Assembly (NCBI RefSeq): GCF_000708205.1
Contig: NW_014575553.1
Location: forward strand, 211,892-275,891
Source of the DNA: Mixia osmundae IAM 14324
Lineage: Eukaryota; Basidiomycota; Mixiomycetes; Mixiales; Mixiaceae
DNA length: 64,000 bases
Reading direction: 5' to 3'
Under the pieces are notes generated by a model. The model saw only the letters and a list, made by a program, of their open reading frames with translations, did no database searches and was not told the DNA's origin. Made by a program: the position numbers and the translations under genes. Below, one piece after another: positions 46,871 to 56,763 of this stretch. The stretch's first letter is position 1. Every line of letters begins with the position of its first letter.

Positions 46871-47029
46871 GCCCCGTCTCTTATGGCTCGTCGACGTCGA
46901 CTGCTCGTTCGGGCCTCGGGCCTCGGGGTTAGCCCGGTCTTAGATGATCTTATCTGATCAATCTGAGTCATCGCCCGCCCTCTATCGCCTCTTGATAGCG
47001 CCGTAGTGGCTTTCCTCAAGAGTGACAGC

Positions 47030-48600
47030 ATGCGTCGATTCAGTAGCTGGATGTCGTCAGGTGCGCCCGTCCAGGAGAAGGACCGCGAACCGCCAAAGCT
47101 GTCTAAGCGAGCCTACGGATATGTCAAAGAGGGCGAGCGGATGAAGCAGATAGCCGAGCTGAGTGCGAATCAGTACAGTAAGGACAATCCCGACGGCGTT
47201 GTGATAGCCGGTATCGCTCAGAACAGCATCTTGCAAGAAGAGTTGGCGGACTACTTCAACGCGCACCTCGAGCTCAAAGGTATGCATCGACGCTGAACGA
47301 AACAACTGCACCTGACGCTGAGCCCCATCAGAGCAAGATTTCTCGTATGGCGATAGCATCTCGTCCTCCGATCGGCTCGCACATGCTCTCAATGCTCTCT
47401 TCAAGACCCGCTTCAACTCGCGCGTCGACCTCAAGCCGGACCAATTCGTCTTTGGTGGCGGTCTGACCGCCATCATCGATCAGCTCACCTCGCTCGTCTG
47501 CGATGTAGGCGAAGGCATCTTGATTGCAGAGCCGTACTACAATGGCTTCAACCATGACATCACCGGACGATCAGAGGGCATTCCTGTCGGTGTCAGTCTC
47601 AAGGACTTTGACGATCTTGCAAGCCCGGCGACACTTGACGCGTTCGAGGACAAGCTCACAGAGCTCAAAAGTCAGGACGGTCCCACCATTCGGGCAGTCA
47701 TACTCTGCTCGCCACACAATCCTTGCGGCTTCACGTACCCACGGGAGACGATCATCCGATACTTGCAGTTCGTAGAGAAGCACGACTTGCACCTCTTTGT
47801 CGACGAGATATACGCTCTCACTACATTTGCGAATCCGAGTAAGGATCTTTCGCTCTTGTTTCAGGAAAAAAAGGTTCTCACCCTGTCGCGCAGACATGCC
47901 CAACGCGCCTCCCTTCCAATCGATTCTCTCTTTTGATATCGGAAAGGAAAGCGGCTGCGATCCGAGTCGGGTTCACTGCCTGTATGGTGCCAGCAAGGAC
48001 TTCTCTGTAAACGGGCTGCGCATTGGCGTCTTCTCGTCTCCCTGGAACAAGCAATTCATGACGGCTTTCCAGGCAAACTCGATCTTCATGAAAATCTCAA
48101 GCGCAAGCGTACGTGTGCCGTCATGTTCGATAGCAGACCCTGGCTCACAGTGACACAGGACGCGCTGTGGTCCACTCTGCTCAACGATAGAGACTATCTC
48201 GACAAGTATATACACAAGAATTCGCGCGAGCTAGCCGCGACGTATGCCCACTCTGCTTGTTTTCTGCGAGCAAACGGGGTACCTTTCCGAGAGGCCAATT
48301 CGGCCATGTTCATATGGAGTCAGCAGTCTCTTCGTAACGCAACCAAAGCTGACGTGCGTCACAGTGGACTTGCGCAAGTTCTTGCGCACCAAAACTGACG
48401 CAGGGGTCGTGCTAAGCTCACAGCAAGCTCAAGAGGACGATCTCGCTGCCGAGCTCATCAAGGCAGGCATCTTCATCGCGCCTGGGCAGATCTACGCCGC
48501 TCCCGAGCCAGGCTTCTTCCGTCTGACGTTCACACTTCGCATGGACTATCTCGACGTGGCCTTGAGTCGCTTCAAGAAAGTGCTAGATGCGAGGAGGTAG
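47030..48600 (+). CDS. PLP-dependent class I/II aminotransferase, ACC-synthase-like
   Basis: Exons 47030-47279, 47332-47838, 47894-48108, 48159-48318 and 48365-48600 give 455 residues. Motifs: GIAQNSILQEELADYF, DFSYGDSISSSD, VFGGGLTAIIDQL, AEPYYNGFNHD, CSPHNPCGFTY, VDEIYAL and the PLP lysine in YGASKDFSVNGLRIG. This order is that of the ACC-synthase-like group. True ethylene-precursor synthesis cannot be inferred; many fungal members have unknown amino-acid substrates. Each splice rejoins conserved text (FANPNMPNAPPF, MFIWMDLRKFL). No targeting signal. A GTG-initiated 8-residue extension upstream was not used. Confidence 0.88.
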
Positions 48601-48968
48601 ATCTGCGTCTCGCATCGGTCACGCTTTTGCATCCTATGTAAGAACTTCTGATATGTATGTATAACCCTCGTATGCCTAGCTCTTCGCTTTCTGAATTCGT
48701 ACACAATGATATTCGAAGGGGCTCTATGTGGATGGTGATGTCGGATCGAGCGGTGGTGGTGTCAGGGCTGCTATTCTGGTAATGATGTTGTGATGGCTGT
48801 GATGATGACAACGTATAGAGGATATACTGACATGGCAACGAAAGGATGTATGGCCGGCCGACGTGCCATATTTTCTGGACAGGTTCGCAATCATAGGTAG
48901 ACGCGAGCCATCGCCGGCAGACCCAAAGATTGATCGCCGACCAAGCCGTCATGAAGGACAGGCGTCAG
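48601..48968. other. Intergenic between convergent genes
   Basis: About 370 bases between two convergent stop codons. The plus strand is G/T-rich around 48730-48800 (GGTGGTG and ATGATG runs). Presumably 3' untranslated regions of both genes; no gene seen. Confidence 0.5.
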
Positions 48969-49830
48969 TCAGGCGCCAGAGGAGCCAGCGAGCTCGAGAG
49001 CTTCTCCATGCTGCGATGAGAAATCCGAAGCGGCAAGAAAATTGTCGGTCTGGCAGGGCGAATAGAATTGCTCGCCGTAGCTATCGAAGGCATTGGCCAT
49101 GGCAGTATATTGACTGTGTTGTTTGACCTTGTCGAGGGGCATCTCAAGCTTGAAGGTTCGTCCATGACTGTTGTCATAGACTCTCTGCAGGAAGTCATCC
49201 TGCACGGGGTGGGAAGGCGGAGGCTCCCTTATCGCTGGTATCTCGATACGCTCCAGGTGAGCGAAAGCAGGGGGAAGCTTCGTCCAGCTGGCGCCCATGT
49301 GTGCTTCGTTTTGAGAGATGAGCGTGGAGCTTGACGATATGCTGGCGCTCCTATTCTCGAGAGCAGGTTCGCCCAAGATCGTGCTGTCGTCGTCGATTTC
49401 CGCTGCTTCTGCTTCGCCATCTGCATCTGTCATGTCATCATCGGAAAACGGAGTCTGCAGGTTGACAGATGACGGAGCGCGGCGAGAACGGTGAGATGCT
49501 GCGTTTGTATCCGCCATCAGTTCTTGATGGTGGGATGCCAGGATGGATTCTCGCTTGCCCACGTTGCTGCACAAGACCTTTCGTGTCTTGCAAGCTCCGC
49601 AAGGCATCAGTCGATCACACTGAGGCGACACTATCAGTCAATGCCTCTTCTGAAAGGTTGCAGACAGGACTCTTACTTTCAGCTTCTGCGGGCAGATGGG
49701 CTGGTCATGAGCCTCACCTCACTGATACTGATCAACGGAAACGCACCTTTGCTCGACAATGATCGCAGGAGAGGATCTCTCGCTGCTTCCTTGGCTTCTT
49801 GGCCACGGCCGACTTCGTCTTGACTGCCAT
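48969..49830 (-). CDS. Zn2Cys6 zinc-cluster transcription factor
   Basis: Exons 49830-49747, 49685-49677 and 49619-48969 give 247 residues. The second exon is only 9 bases (Lys-Leu-Lys). Joined, it yields SCDHCRAKKLKCDRLMPCGA followed by CKTRKVLC, a perfect C-x2-C-x6-C-x5-C-x2-C-x6-C zinc cluster with a basic N-terminal arm (KKPRKQR). Without the microexon the spacing between cysteines 2 and 3 would be three, which no member has. The rest is acidic and Ser-rich. There is no middle homology region, so it is short for the family. Such proteins bind CGG-type sites in the nucleus; the targets are unknown. Confidence 0.87.
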
Positions 49831-50179
49831 CACGATGCTCGTCGGAGCCACGATGATCTGCGTCTTCCTCCAGCGCTGAGGATTGCGACTGGAACGATGT
49901 ACCTTCGCGAGACTGTCAACGGTGGCAAGGGATAGAGGTCCTTGGAAATCATTAGATCTTTAGAGCGGCCCAGCGCCCGCGTGCATGACTGACATTTGAT
50001 GCCACAGTCAGCACAGCTGGGCAAAGAGTATTTCCCATCATCACTTTTCCGATCGTGCCGGACGGCTGACAGCGGTACTTTCTATGTTTCTCGATCGTTC
50101 CTCACAGACAAGCCTAGATCTCTTCAAACTCAGCATCCGCGCGACGTCGGCCATGATGTAATTCGCGCCAACTGCGGGA
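49831..50179. other. Intergenic, nothing recognised
   Basis: About 350 bases containing the presumed promoter of the zinc-cluster gene and the 3' end of the phospholipase gene. No open frame or RNA feature stands out. Confidence 0.5.
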
Positions 50180-52011
50180 CTACGATGGGTAGCAGTACCG
50201 CGCGAAGCAGCGCGTGCAGGTCTGGGACCGCGACACACCCGCACGGTTTCTGGCTCGATCAAGCACAGCGCATGCCAGACATGTACCCCATGCAGGGTCG
50301 GAGCCGCCGTCTGCCGTCGGGATTCCGCTCGAAGCAATAGTATGAGCATAGTCGAAGAAGGAGCTTTGCTGTGCGAGTGTGTATGATAGCGTAAAGGTGG
50401 AATAATTAGTCGTCGTGCCAGCGCCAATAGGTCGATTGGGCAGGTATATCACCAGCGGATAAGTCTGACTAGCCGTAGTAGACTCGCATTTACAGCCGAA
50501 GAATGTCGGCCTAGAGCTGTAATTGCCAGCTTGGAAAGCGCCTGTCGAGCTTGGCACAGGTGGGAAGCTAAAATAGCCCTGCGACATGCTTGCGCGTTGG
50601 CTAGTTGCAATCAAGCTGGCACCGTCAGGATGGTTGTCAGACGTGTCGGCCGAAGCATCAAGAGCAAGAATGACATCTGTGTTGCGGGCCTTGACGAGGT
50701 GTGGCGCGAACGGGACATTCTCGAGATTGAGACCGCCATCCACGATGCTGATGACAGGCTGGTTGGACTCCTCGTACGTCGAGGGCATCTGACCTTCGAA
50801 AGGATTTGGGTATCTTGCCGTCAGAGCTTTTGTCGCTTGCAGTTCATCTGCAAGCGCGGCAAGACCCAGCTGAGCTGCAATACTGGTGATGTTATTGACC
50901 AGATCGACGAACAGACTAGCCGATGAGCCTTGCACGAAGCCGAGGTTTGAAAAGTGCATGGCACATTGACCAACGGGTTTGCCGTTATTAATCTCTGTTC
51001 CCAGATACGTCAGGTTCGTCGCTCTCGATAGGATAGGGTCGTAATTCGCGAATTCGGCAGGTCCGATCTCATATACCGGATCCGAAAGATCGACTTTCTC
51101 AGTGTCATATTGCAAGCTGTCAACAACAATGAGCGGGTAAGGCATCTGAAATTTCGTGTATGCCATAGTCGATTTGATGGTCGGTCCAAAGTCGAGCGCT
51201 GCTGCATGATTAGGCGCCGCGGCAGAGTAGAAGTTGGCAATCGTGGTGCCAGGATCGAAATGGTAAGCAATCGTCCGTCCGAAGACATCCGTCAGAGAGA
51301 CCGGAAAGCCAGCAAGGCGCTTTGCCTCGACATCGTGCAATATGTTGGCATAATAGGCAGCATCTCCAGCAGGGTCCCCAGTCTCGAATAATCCTTTTTG
51401 CAGGATCCAGCCGTTCGGTGAGCTGTCGCCGCCGAAGACGAGGGATGACAAGGTCGGCAGGCCACGAGAAGCCACTGTACAACACGTCAATGCGGGGCGC
51501 AGGCTCGTGTTGCAATATACTCACATGAGCCAACAATCCATGAGCCTCCCGAGAGACCAGTGATGCGAGAAGCAAGCTGAAGAAGACCCGCTGTCTTCGT
51601 CCTGACAGCGCTCGAATTGCGTGCATCAAAGGCGGACAGAGCGCCCGCGCCGTATAAAGCTGCACGTTCGCCGCCGCCGGAAACGGCTATGCCAAAATTG
51701 GGGTACCCCTTTGTAAATTGCGCCTTCGTGTAGCCAGTGCCAGTGCTCGATATGTAGGTATTCCATAGAGTCGGCAAAGTTGCTTGTCGCGATGCGACAT
51801 AGGCTGCTTCCTCGGCACTCACCGCTTGTGACCCCTTCAAGGGAGATCCGGTGTCTCGTACAAGCGGCGTGCTGGGACATGCACCCATCGTCGGCGCATA
51901 GCCAGACGACACAGCACCAGGCAGGGGAGCGATCGCCGCCGCATCGAGTGAATGCGCGAGCAGCAAGAGCGATAGACAGCGAAAGCCCAGGAATGAGGCA
52001 GAAGTGAGCAT
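50180..52011 (-). CDS. PLB1: Phospholipase B / lysophospholipase, secreted
   Basis: Exons 52011-51525 and 51474-50180 over a 50-base intron give 593 residues. Signal peptide MLTSASFLGFRCLSLLLLAH. The catalytic pair of the cPLA2-like fold is visible: Ser in ITGLSGGSWIVGS, split by the intron just after it, and Asp in ISIVDGGLNLENVP. GIAVSGGGERAALYGAGAL forms the oxyanion loop. The C-terminus has the Cys-rich CLACAVLDRARNRAGVSRSQ and TRCFARYC that ends many fungal phospholipases B. It removes fatty acids from phospholipids outside the cell or in the wall. No GPI signal is seen at the end. Confidence 0.94.
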
Positions 52012-52434
52012 TCTGCCGATTTGCTCTCGCGTGTAGGTGAGATTATGTACGATCCGGATAAGCGAGAGCGAGCATCATGCACGTTCGTGCGTGTGTCTTT
52101 TGCTTCATGGAGTACGGGGCAGACGCCACCAAACGTAAAGCGGAACCGTGTACACTGCCGCAATATTGTTGAACTATCCGGTAGAAGCATGGGGCAAGCC
52201 TGCATTGAGACCGTGGTCTGAGGCATGAATTGAGCTCATGGATCGAGCGAGCTCTGGGCACGATTCAGCGGTTTAGCCCCTTCCACAAAAATGCCCCATC
52301 TCGCCTCGCGACGTGTTTTACGCGGACAAATCACAAATCAGGCTTCGCGCCGTCCGCACACCACATGAGCATGGGCGCAAAAGAATGTACGCCCAAAAGC
52401 GCAGAAGGACGTCAGCCCCGAGCCGGTCCAAAAA
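52012..52434. other. Intergenic, nothing recognised
   Basis: About 420 bases between the phospholipase start and the tRNA-Ser 3' end. It should hold the phospholipase promoter. Short frames present are not convincing. Confidence 0.5.
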
Positions 52435-52518
52435 TCACGGTCAGCAAGATTTGAACTTGCGCCTCCGAAGAGACTTGATTTCTAATCAAGCGCATTAGAC
52501 CGCTCTGCCATGACCGTG
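52435..52518 (-). tRNA. tRNA-Ser (anticodon AGA)
   Basis: An 84-base class II tRNA on the minus strand. The acceptor stem CACGGTC pairs perfectly with GACCGTG. The anticodon stem-loop is CTTGA-TTAGAAA-TCAAG, giving anticodon AGA for TCT/TCC serine codons. A long variable arm (TCTCTTCGGAG) and T-arm GCAAG-TTCAAAT-CTTGC complete it. No intron. It lies about 255 bases outside the right arm of the inverted duplication. Confidence 0.93.
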
Positions 52519-52733
52519 CCTACCGCTGTGCCGTCAGGTATGGCTGAATGCGACCTTACATGTGTGAGTATATATTACTGCAACTGTCGTTGGATAAGCT
52601 TTTTGGGTTGCATAATCGCAGATCATAGTCGTGCGTGCAGCTTGCTCAAAACATAAGAAAGCTACCGTTCCCGCTAGCCGATACCCTTACATCACCCTTC
52701 CGAGGTCCAGCCAACATTGAAACCGCGTCCGCA

Positions 52734-54228
52734 ATGTCAGGCGATATTGACGCAGGCTTCTTCGTGACGCGTGAGGATGTGCGAGGAAGACTGCCGCCCA
52801 GTGGACTCGGAGACTACTTCCCTTTGAGCGCCAACTCAAAGACGCCGAGCGATAGTCCTTTCCAGCTGGTCATCAAGATTGACACACAAAGGCAAGCGGG
52901 CTGCAACGCATACCTGTCAGGCCAAGTCATCGAAGGCAGGGTGGAAGTACAGCACAGAGCAGCAGGAGCGAGCGAGAAGCCCGTTACGCTGCCGTCTGCC
53001 CGCCTGAGTCTTTCTGCGTTTCATGAGGCCAGGGTCATGTATTGGGACTACGAGGGAACAGCGCAGAAGCGCACAGTCGGGCAAGTCAAGCTCGACACCG
53101 AACAAGGACACGAATGGCATCGTTTCCCCATCAGCGATGCCGAGCTGCAGTCGGGACCGATCACTCTGTCGCCCCTGCCACCTTACGAGTCTGACAAGAG
53201 CCANTCGGCTACCTTTCCCTTTCGATTNACGCTGCCCACTCNAGTCGCAGTGACCGAATNTAACAAGATACCCTACAATGAGCCAAGGGACAGACCCCAG
53301 CTAATTGCCCTTCGTCGAGCACCGCCGCCTACAATGCGAGGCCAGCGCGATTGNTCTCTCGAGTCTGTGATNCAAGTCGTGCTNACNCTCGACACCGGCT
53401 CGGTGGAGAAGCCGCGCGTCGATCCAGTCGGCTGGATCTCGTCCACCTCTAANGTCATGGTCGCCCGGACTGTCTTTCCCACTCTGCCGTGCGATGAGCA
53501 CTGTGAGGCCGATCTGACGAGCCTGCCGACTTTTGCGCCTGACACCATCGGCGANCGCTTCGCTACACCCGCNGTGCAGGATGCCAAGNTCGCCACGCAA
53601 ATCGATGGCTATCANGGGCCGACGACTGCTTTCATCTCGCATGCACCCCTCAAGTCAAAGCTTGGTCGCTCGACAGGTAGTCTGAGATCATATGTCAGTC
53701 TGCAAACAANCCATCTTGAATCGTGACTNACAGGATTCATCACAGACTCTTNTNCCTGCNCATCTCAAGATTGCTCGTTCGACTCGTTCCATCCGAGCCG
53801 CCATCGAGCTCTCGCTTGATAACGATGCAGGCGGCTTCCTGTCTGCCAAGTCGAAGCCCATCACGATCACGAAAGCCAAGATAAGACTCATTTCGCGTGT
53901 GTCCACCCGGGGTGGCATAGATCCAAGGCCAAAGACACGCACGGACGAGCAACGCTTGCTCGTCTGTCCACTCAGTCTGGTTGTCGAGCCTGGCAAGACA
54001 ACAAGCTGCCAGCTAGATGTCGATCTGCAAGGTGAAGGCGGCAATCCGACCGCGAACTTGCCGCCATCGGCCAAGACGCCTTGCTGGGAAGTCGACTATG
54101 CGCTCAGCATAGCTCTCACTATTGCAGACTCGGACGTCATCTTGCAGGCTTTCAGGGGCCCTCTACAGCTCCTACCCGGTGTCTCGCTGCAGGAGGCGCG
54201 TGGTGACTTGCCAAGCTATCAAGCCTAG
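52734..54228 (+). CDS. Arrestin-fold protein (right copy)
   Basis: Exons 52734-53693 and 53734-54228 give 484 residues. From the EDVRGRLPPSGLGDYFPL segment on it is nearly the same as the left copy, with 16 coding Ns and two in the 40-base intron. The starts differ: here MSGDIDAGFFVTR, preceded by sequence unrelated to the left copy's upstream region. The frame is open upstream to a GTG at 52635, but 52734 is the first ATG. In the first exon 10 of 13 Ns fall in third codon positions, as expected if both copies are functional. Confidence 0.6.
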
Positions 54229-54365
54229 CACAGACCCTACCTCAACGCAATCCGTCTCTCGACACGATTCACGAGTCATCGCTATACCAACAGAACTTGT
54301 ACCGCCATGTATCATACGACTTTTCCTAGCATTGCACGCTTTGTGATGGATGCTAGCTGCTAGCG

Positions 54366-55547
54366 ATGGACAGCAGGAGCATCAGACGAGATCTTGCAGC
54401 AACCTTGGGGGAGTTCATCGGCACCTTTAGCTTTCTGCTCTTCGCTTTCGGNGGCCTNCAAGCTGCATCTCACGCTTCGACANCGTCAGCAGCGAGCCCA
54501 GCAGNATTGTGTTACGTCGCTCTGGCGTTTGGTGGATCACTCGCAGTCAATCTGTCAATATGGTACCGAATCTGTGGGCTGCCAGCGAACCCAGCAGTCT
54601 CGCTTGCACTGCTTCTCGTCGGTGCTACATCTCCAGTGAGATTCGCCTTGTTCAGCATAGCAGAGTATGCAGCCGGCATAGCAGCAGCAGCAGTCGTTGA
54701 CAAACTCACGCCGGCTCCCTTCGAACCGATAGTNCAGCTATCCGGCATTTCNGCGGGAACAGCCGCCGCTATGGAAGGNCTGACGACAGCATTNCTCTGT
54801 CTGGCTGTACTNTTTGTAGCTGTAGAGAAGCATCGTCTGACACCATTTGCGCCNCTGGTTATCGGCTCATCGCTGTCGATNTGTCTACTCTTTGCGAGCG
54901 AATACGACTCGGCAGGCGTCAACCCNGCTCGCGCACTAGGNCCATCNGTGGTAGGTCGCAAGTTTGAGCGGAGATTCTTCGAGAGTGAGCCTCTGACGTC
55001 AAAGATGGGTCTCGGCTGAACGCAAACAGTCTGGATATTGGCGCCATATGTNGGAGCAATCTGCGCTGCCGTCATCTATCGTATCTTCAAAGTGCTCGGC
55101 ATGGATGAGCTCAATCCAGGTCAGGACGACACCGGCAAGGCAGCTTGCGGACCAGTGGCACGCGATCCCTTGCTTNACAAAGCGTTGCCGCCATTGGACA
55201 TGNACACGAAAGCATGGTCGAGTGACGCACTGCCAATGCACGACTTGACGGACAGCAATCGAGACGCAAGTATNGTCATTTCGTTGCCGGACGTCGCCGA
55301 TGNAGCANCGAATCGCGGCATGAAGCGACTGCGTGCGACGTATGCCCTGCGGCAAAGCATGGCTCGAATACCAACGACATTCCTCTGGTCAGGCGCAGCT
55401 TCAGTCGATCAGCGAAATAAACGCGCACGCACAGTCGAGCCACACATGGATGAGACCATCGATGCGTCTTTCTTCCGCAGCGAAGACCGGATGCGGCCAA
55501 GTCAGTTCCGATCGCGACTCGCGTCTTCAGCCTACTCGATGACTTGA
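54366..55547 (+). CDS. Aquaporin, MIP family (right copy)
   Basis: Exons 54366-54984 and 55030-55547 give 378 residues, the same as the left copy apart from unresolved Ns. In the membrane part 12 of 14 Ns are third codon positions. In the C-terminal tail (second exon) only 2 of 6 are, consistent with relaxed constraint there. The pore motifs are NPAVSLAL and NPARAL. No further difference from the left copy can be read. Confidence 0.87.
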
Positions 55548-55606
55548 TCGCTGCGAGACGACACGGTGCTGTTGCAGCGTGCAAGGATGGTACATACAGC
55601 ATAATC

Positions 55607-56239
55607 TTATGGATTCGATATTGTGAAATCTTCTTCGGTCTCATTGCGTGAGCCAACAAAAGGCTGAGTCGAGTCTATCAGTGGCTTGTGCGTGGCGTCA
55701 ACTTGATCATGGCCGTGCGAGTCTACATATTGATACGTCTGACCTGTCGGATTGACATGATGACCGCCTTCCTGATCTGTGACGATGACAGGCTCTGCCG
55801 TAGCGGGGGGTATGCTCGATAGCTGAGCGCTAGCCTGCTTAGCATTGTCGATAGCATTGATCTCCGAGGCTAGCTCGACCGCTTCGGCCTCTGTCAGATT
55901 GTTCAGCTCATCTCCTTCTTGCTCGTCGAGCCTGAGGAGCTGATCAAGTTCGCCGTGCTCATTCGCCTCTTGTATTTGCTCGACAGACTGCTTCGCCCAT
56001 CAGCATACCACGACGACACTGTACCGTAGCATACGCACGCCGACATAGCGTCCGTTGACGGCGACAAGCGGCAACTCCGTCCTGCCTGCGCTCAAGCGTT
56101 TGTATGTCGCCTTTGCACTTTCATCATTGGCAATGTCGAGATAGACTGGATTAAGATGGGCGAGGATGCGTCTTACCGACTCTTGATTGGATCTGATGCT
56201 ATGCTTCGACGTGATGCTGCTCTCATACACGACCAGCAT
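55607..56239 (-). CDS. SH3BGR/glutaredoxin-like protein (right copy)
   Basis: Exons 56239-56039 and 55987-55607 give 193 residues, identical to the left copy with no N. It lies in a 1.2-kb N-free block. See the left copy for the domain reading. Confidence 0.6.
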
Positions 56240-56425
56240 CTTCGTCCTGGCTGTGGGAGCGGACAAGTCGAGAGAAGCAGTCCGACGAACGCGTGCGCGT
56301 GAGTGGCGAAACGGCTGATGATAGCACGTCAGGCCTTCATGTCAAGAATAAAAAGCAAAGGTAGAAAATGTCCATGCATTGGTGTGAAAATGTCCATCGA
56401 GCACAAGGCAGACAGACCTCGCTAT

Positions 56426-56646
56426 CTAGACGAGACCGGCCGAGCCAGTTGCGCCGGTGCCGGCAGAGCTACCGAGACCGGACGAGACAGTCTGGCCGGC
56501 CTCACCACCCGCTNAGCCGGATGCAGACGCACCAGAGTCTGCGCCGTTGCTCGAGTTGAGCTTGCCGCTGTCGGTCGAAGACTGGCCAGCCTTGCCGGAG
56601 ACGGAGCTGCCTTGGCCAGAAGAGCCAAACTCGCCAAATGAGCCAT
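56426..56646 (-). pseudogene. Truncated Gly/Ser-rich protein gene, copy C
   Basis: Matches the last 73 or so codons of the gene at 20.9-21.7 kb, including the stop, then similarity ends at about 56646. The signal peptide, YG-rich part and promoter are missing. The frame upstream runs into unrelated sequence (MRSSYLQRKMAHLASLALL) with no secretion signal. The truncation point is the edge of the inverted duplication. Codon 56513-56515 carries the same TNA ambiguity as the full gene. Confidence 0.8.
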
Positions 56647-56763
56647 CTTGCGCTGCAAGTAGCTGCTACGCACGCCCGCCGATGATAAGGCTTGGTGCTC
56701 AGAGAACTCAGATCCGACGCGGTTCTTGAGATCCGAGGAGAAGTGGGTGTAAAGCGGATGCGT

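Larger units (their letters stand above)
52774..56646 (-). repeat. Right arm of a 3.9-kb inverted duplication
   Basis: Mirror of 21438-25310 (coordinates sum to 78084). Contains arrestin-like, aquaporin and SH3BGR-like genes in reverse order and a truncated Gly/Ser-rich gene. Two positions that are N on the left (25170, 25177) are resolved C here (52914, 52907). About 27.5 kb of single-copy sequence lies between the arms. Confidence 0.95.

Noticed and set aside
21438-56646. The inverted repeats as a transposon or IS element
   Set aside because: They contain ordinary host genes with introns; there is no transposase, reverse transcriptase, terminal repeat or target-site duplication at the edges.
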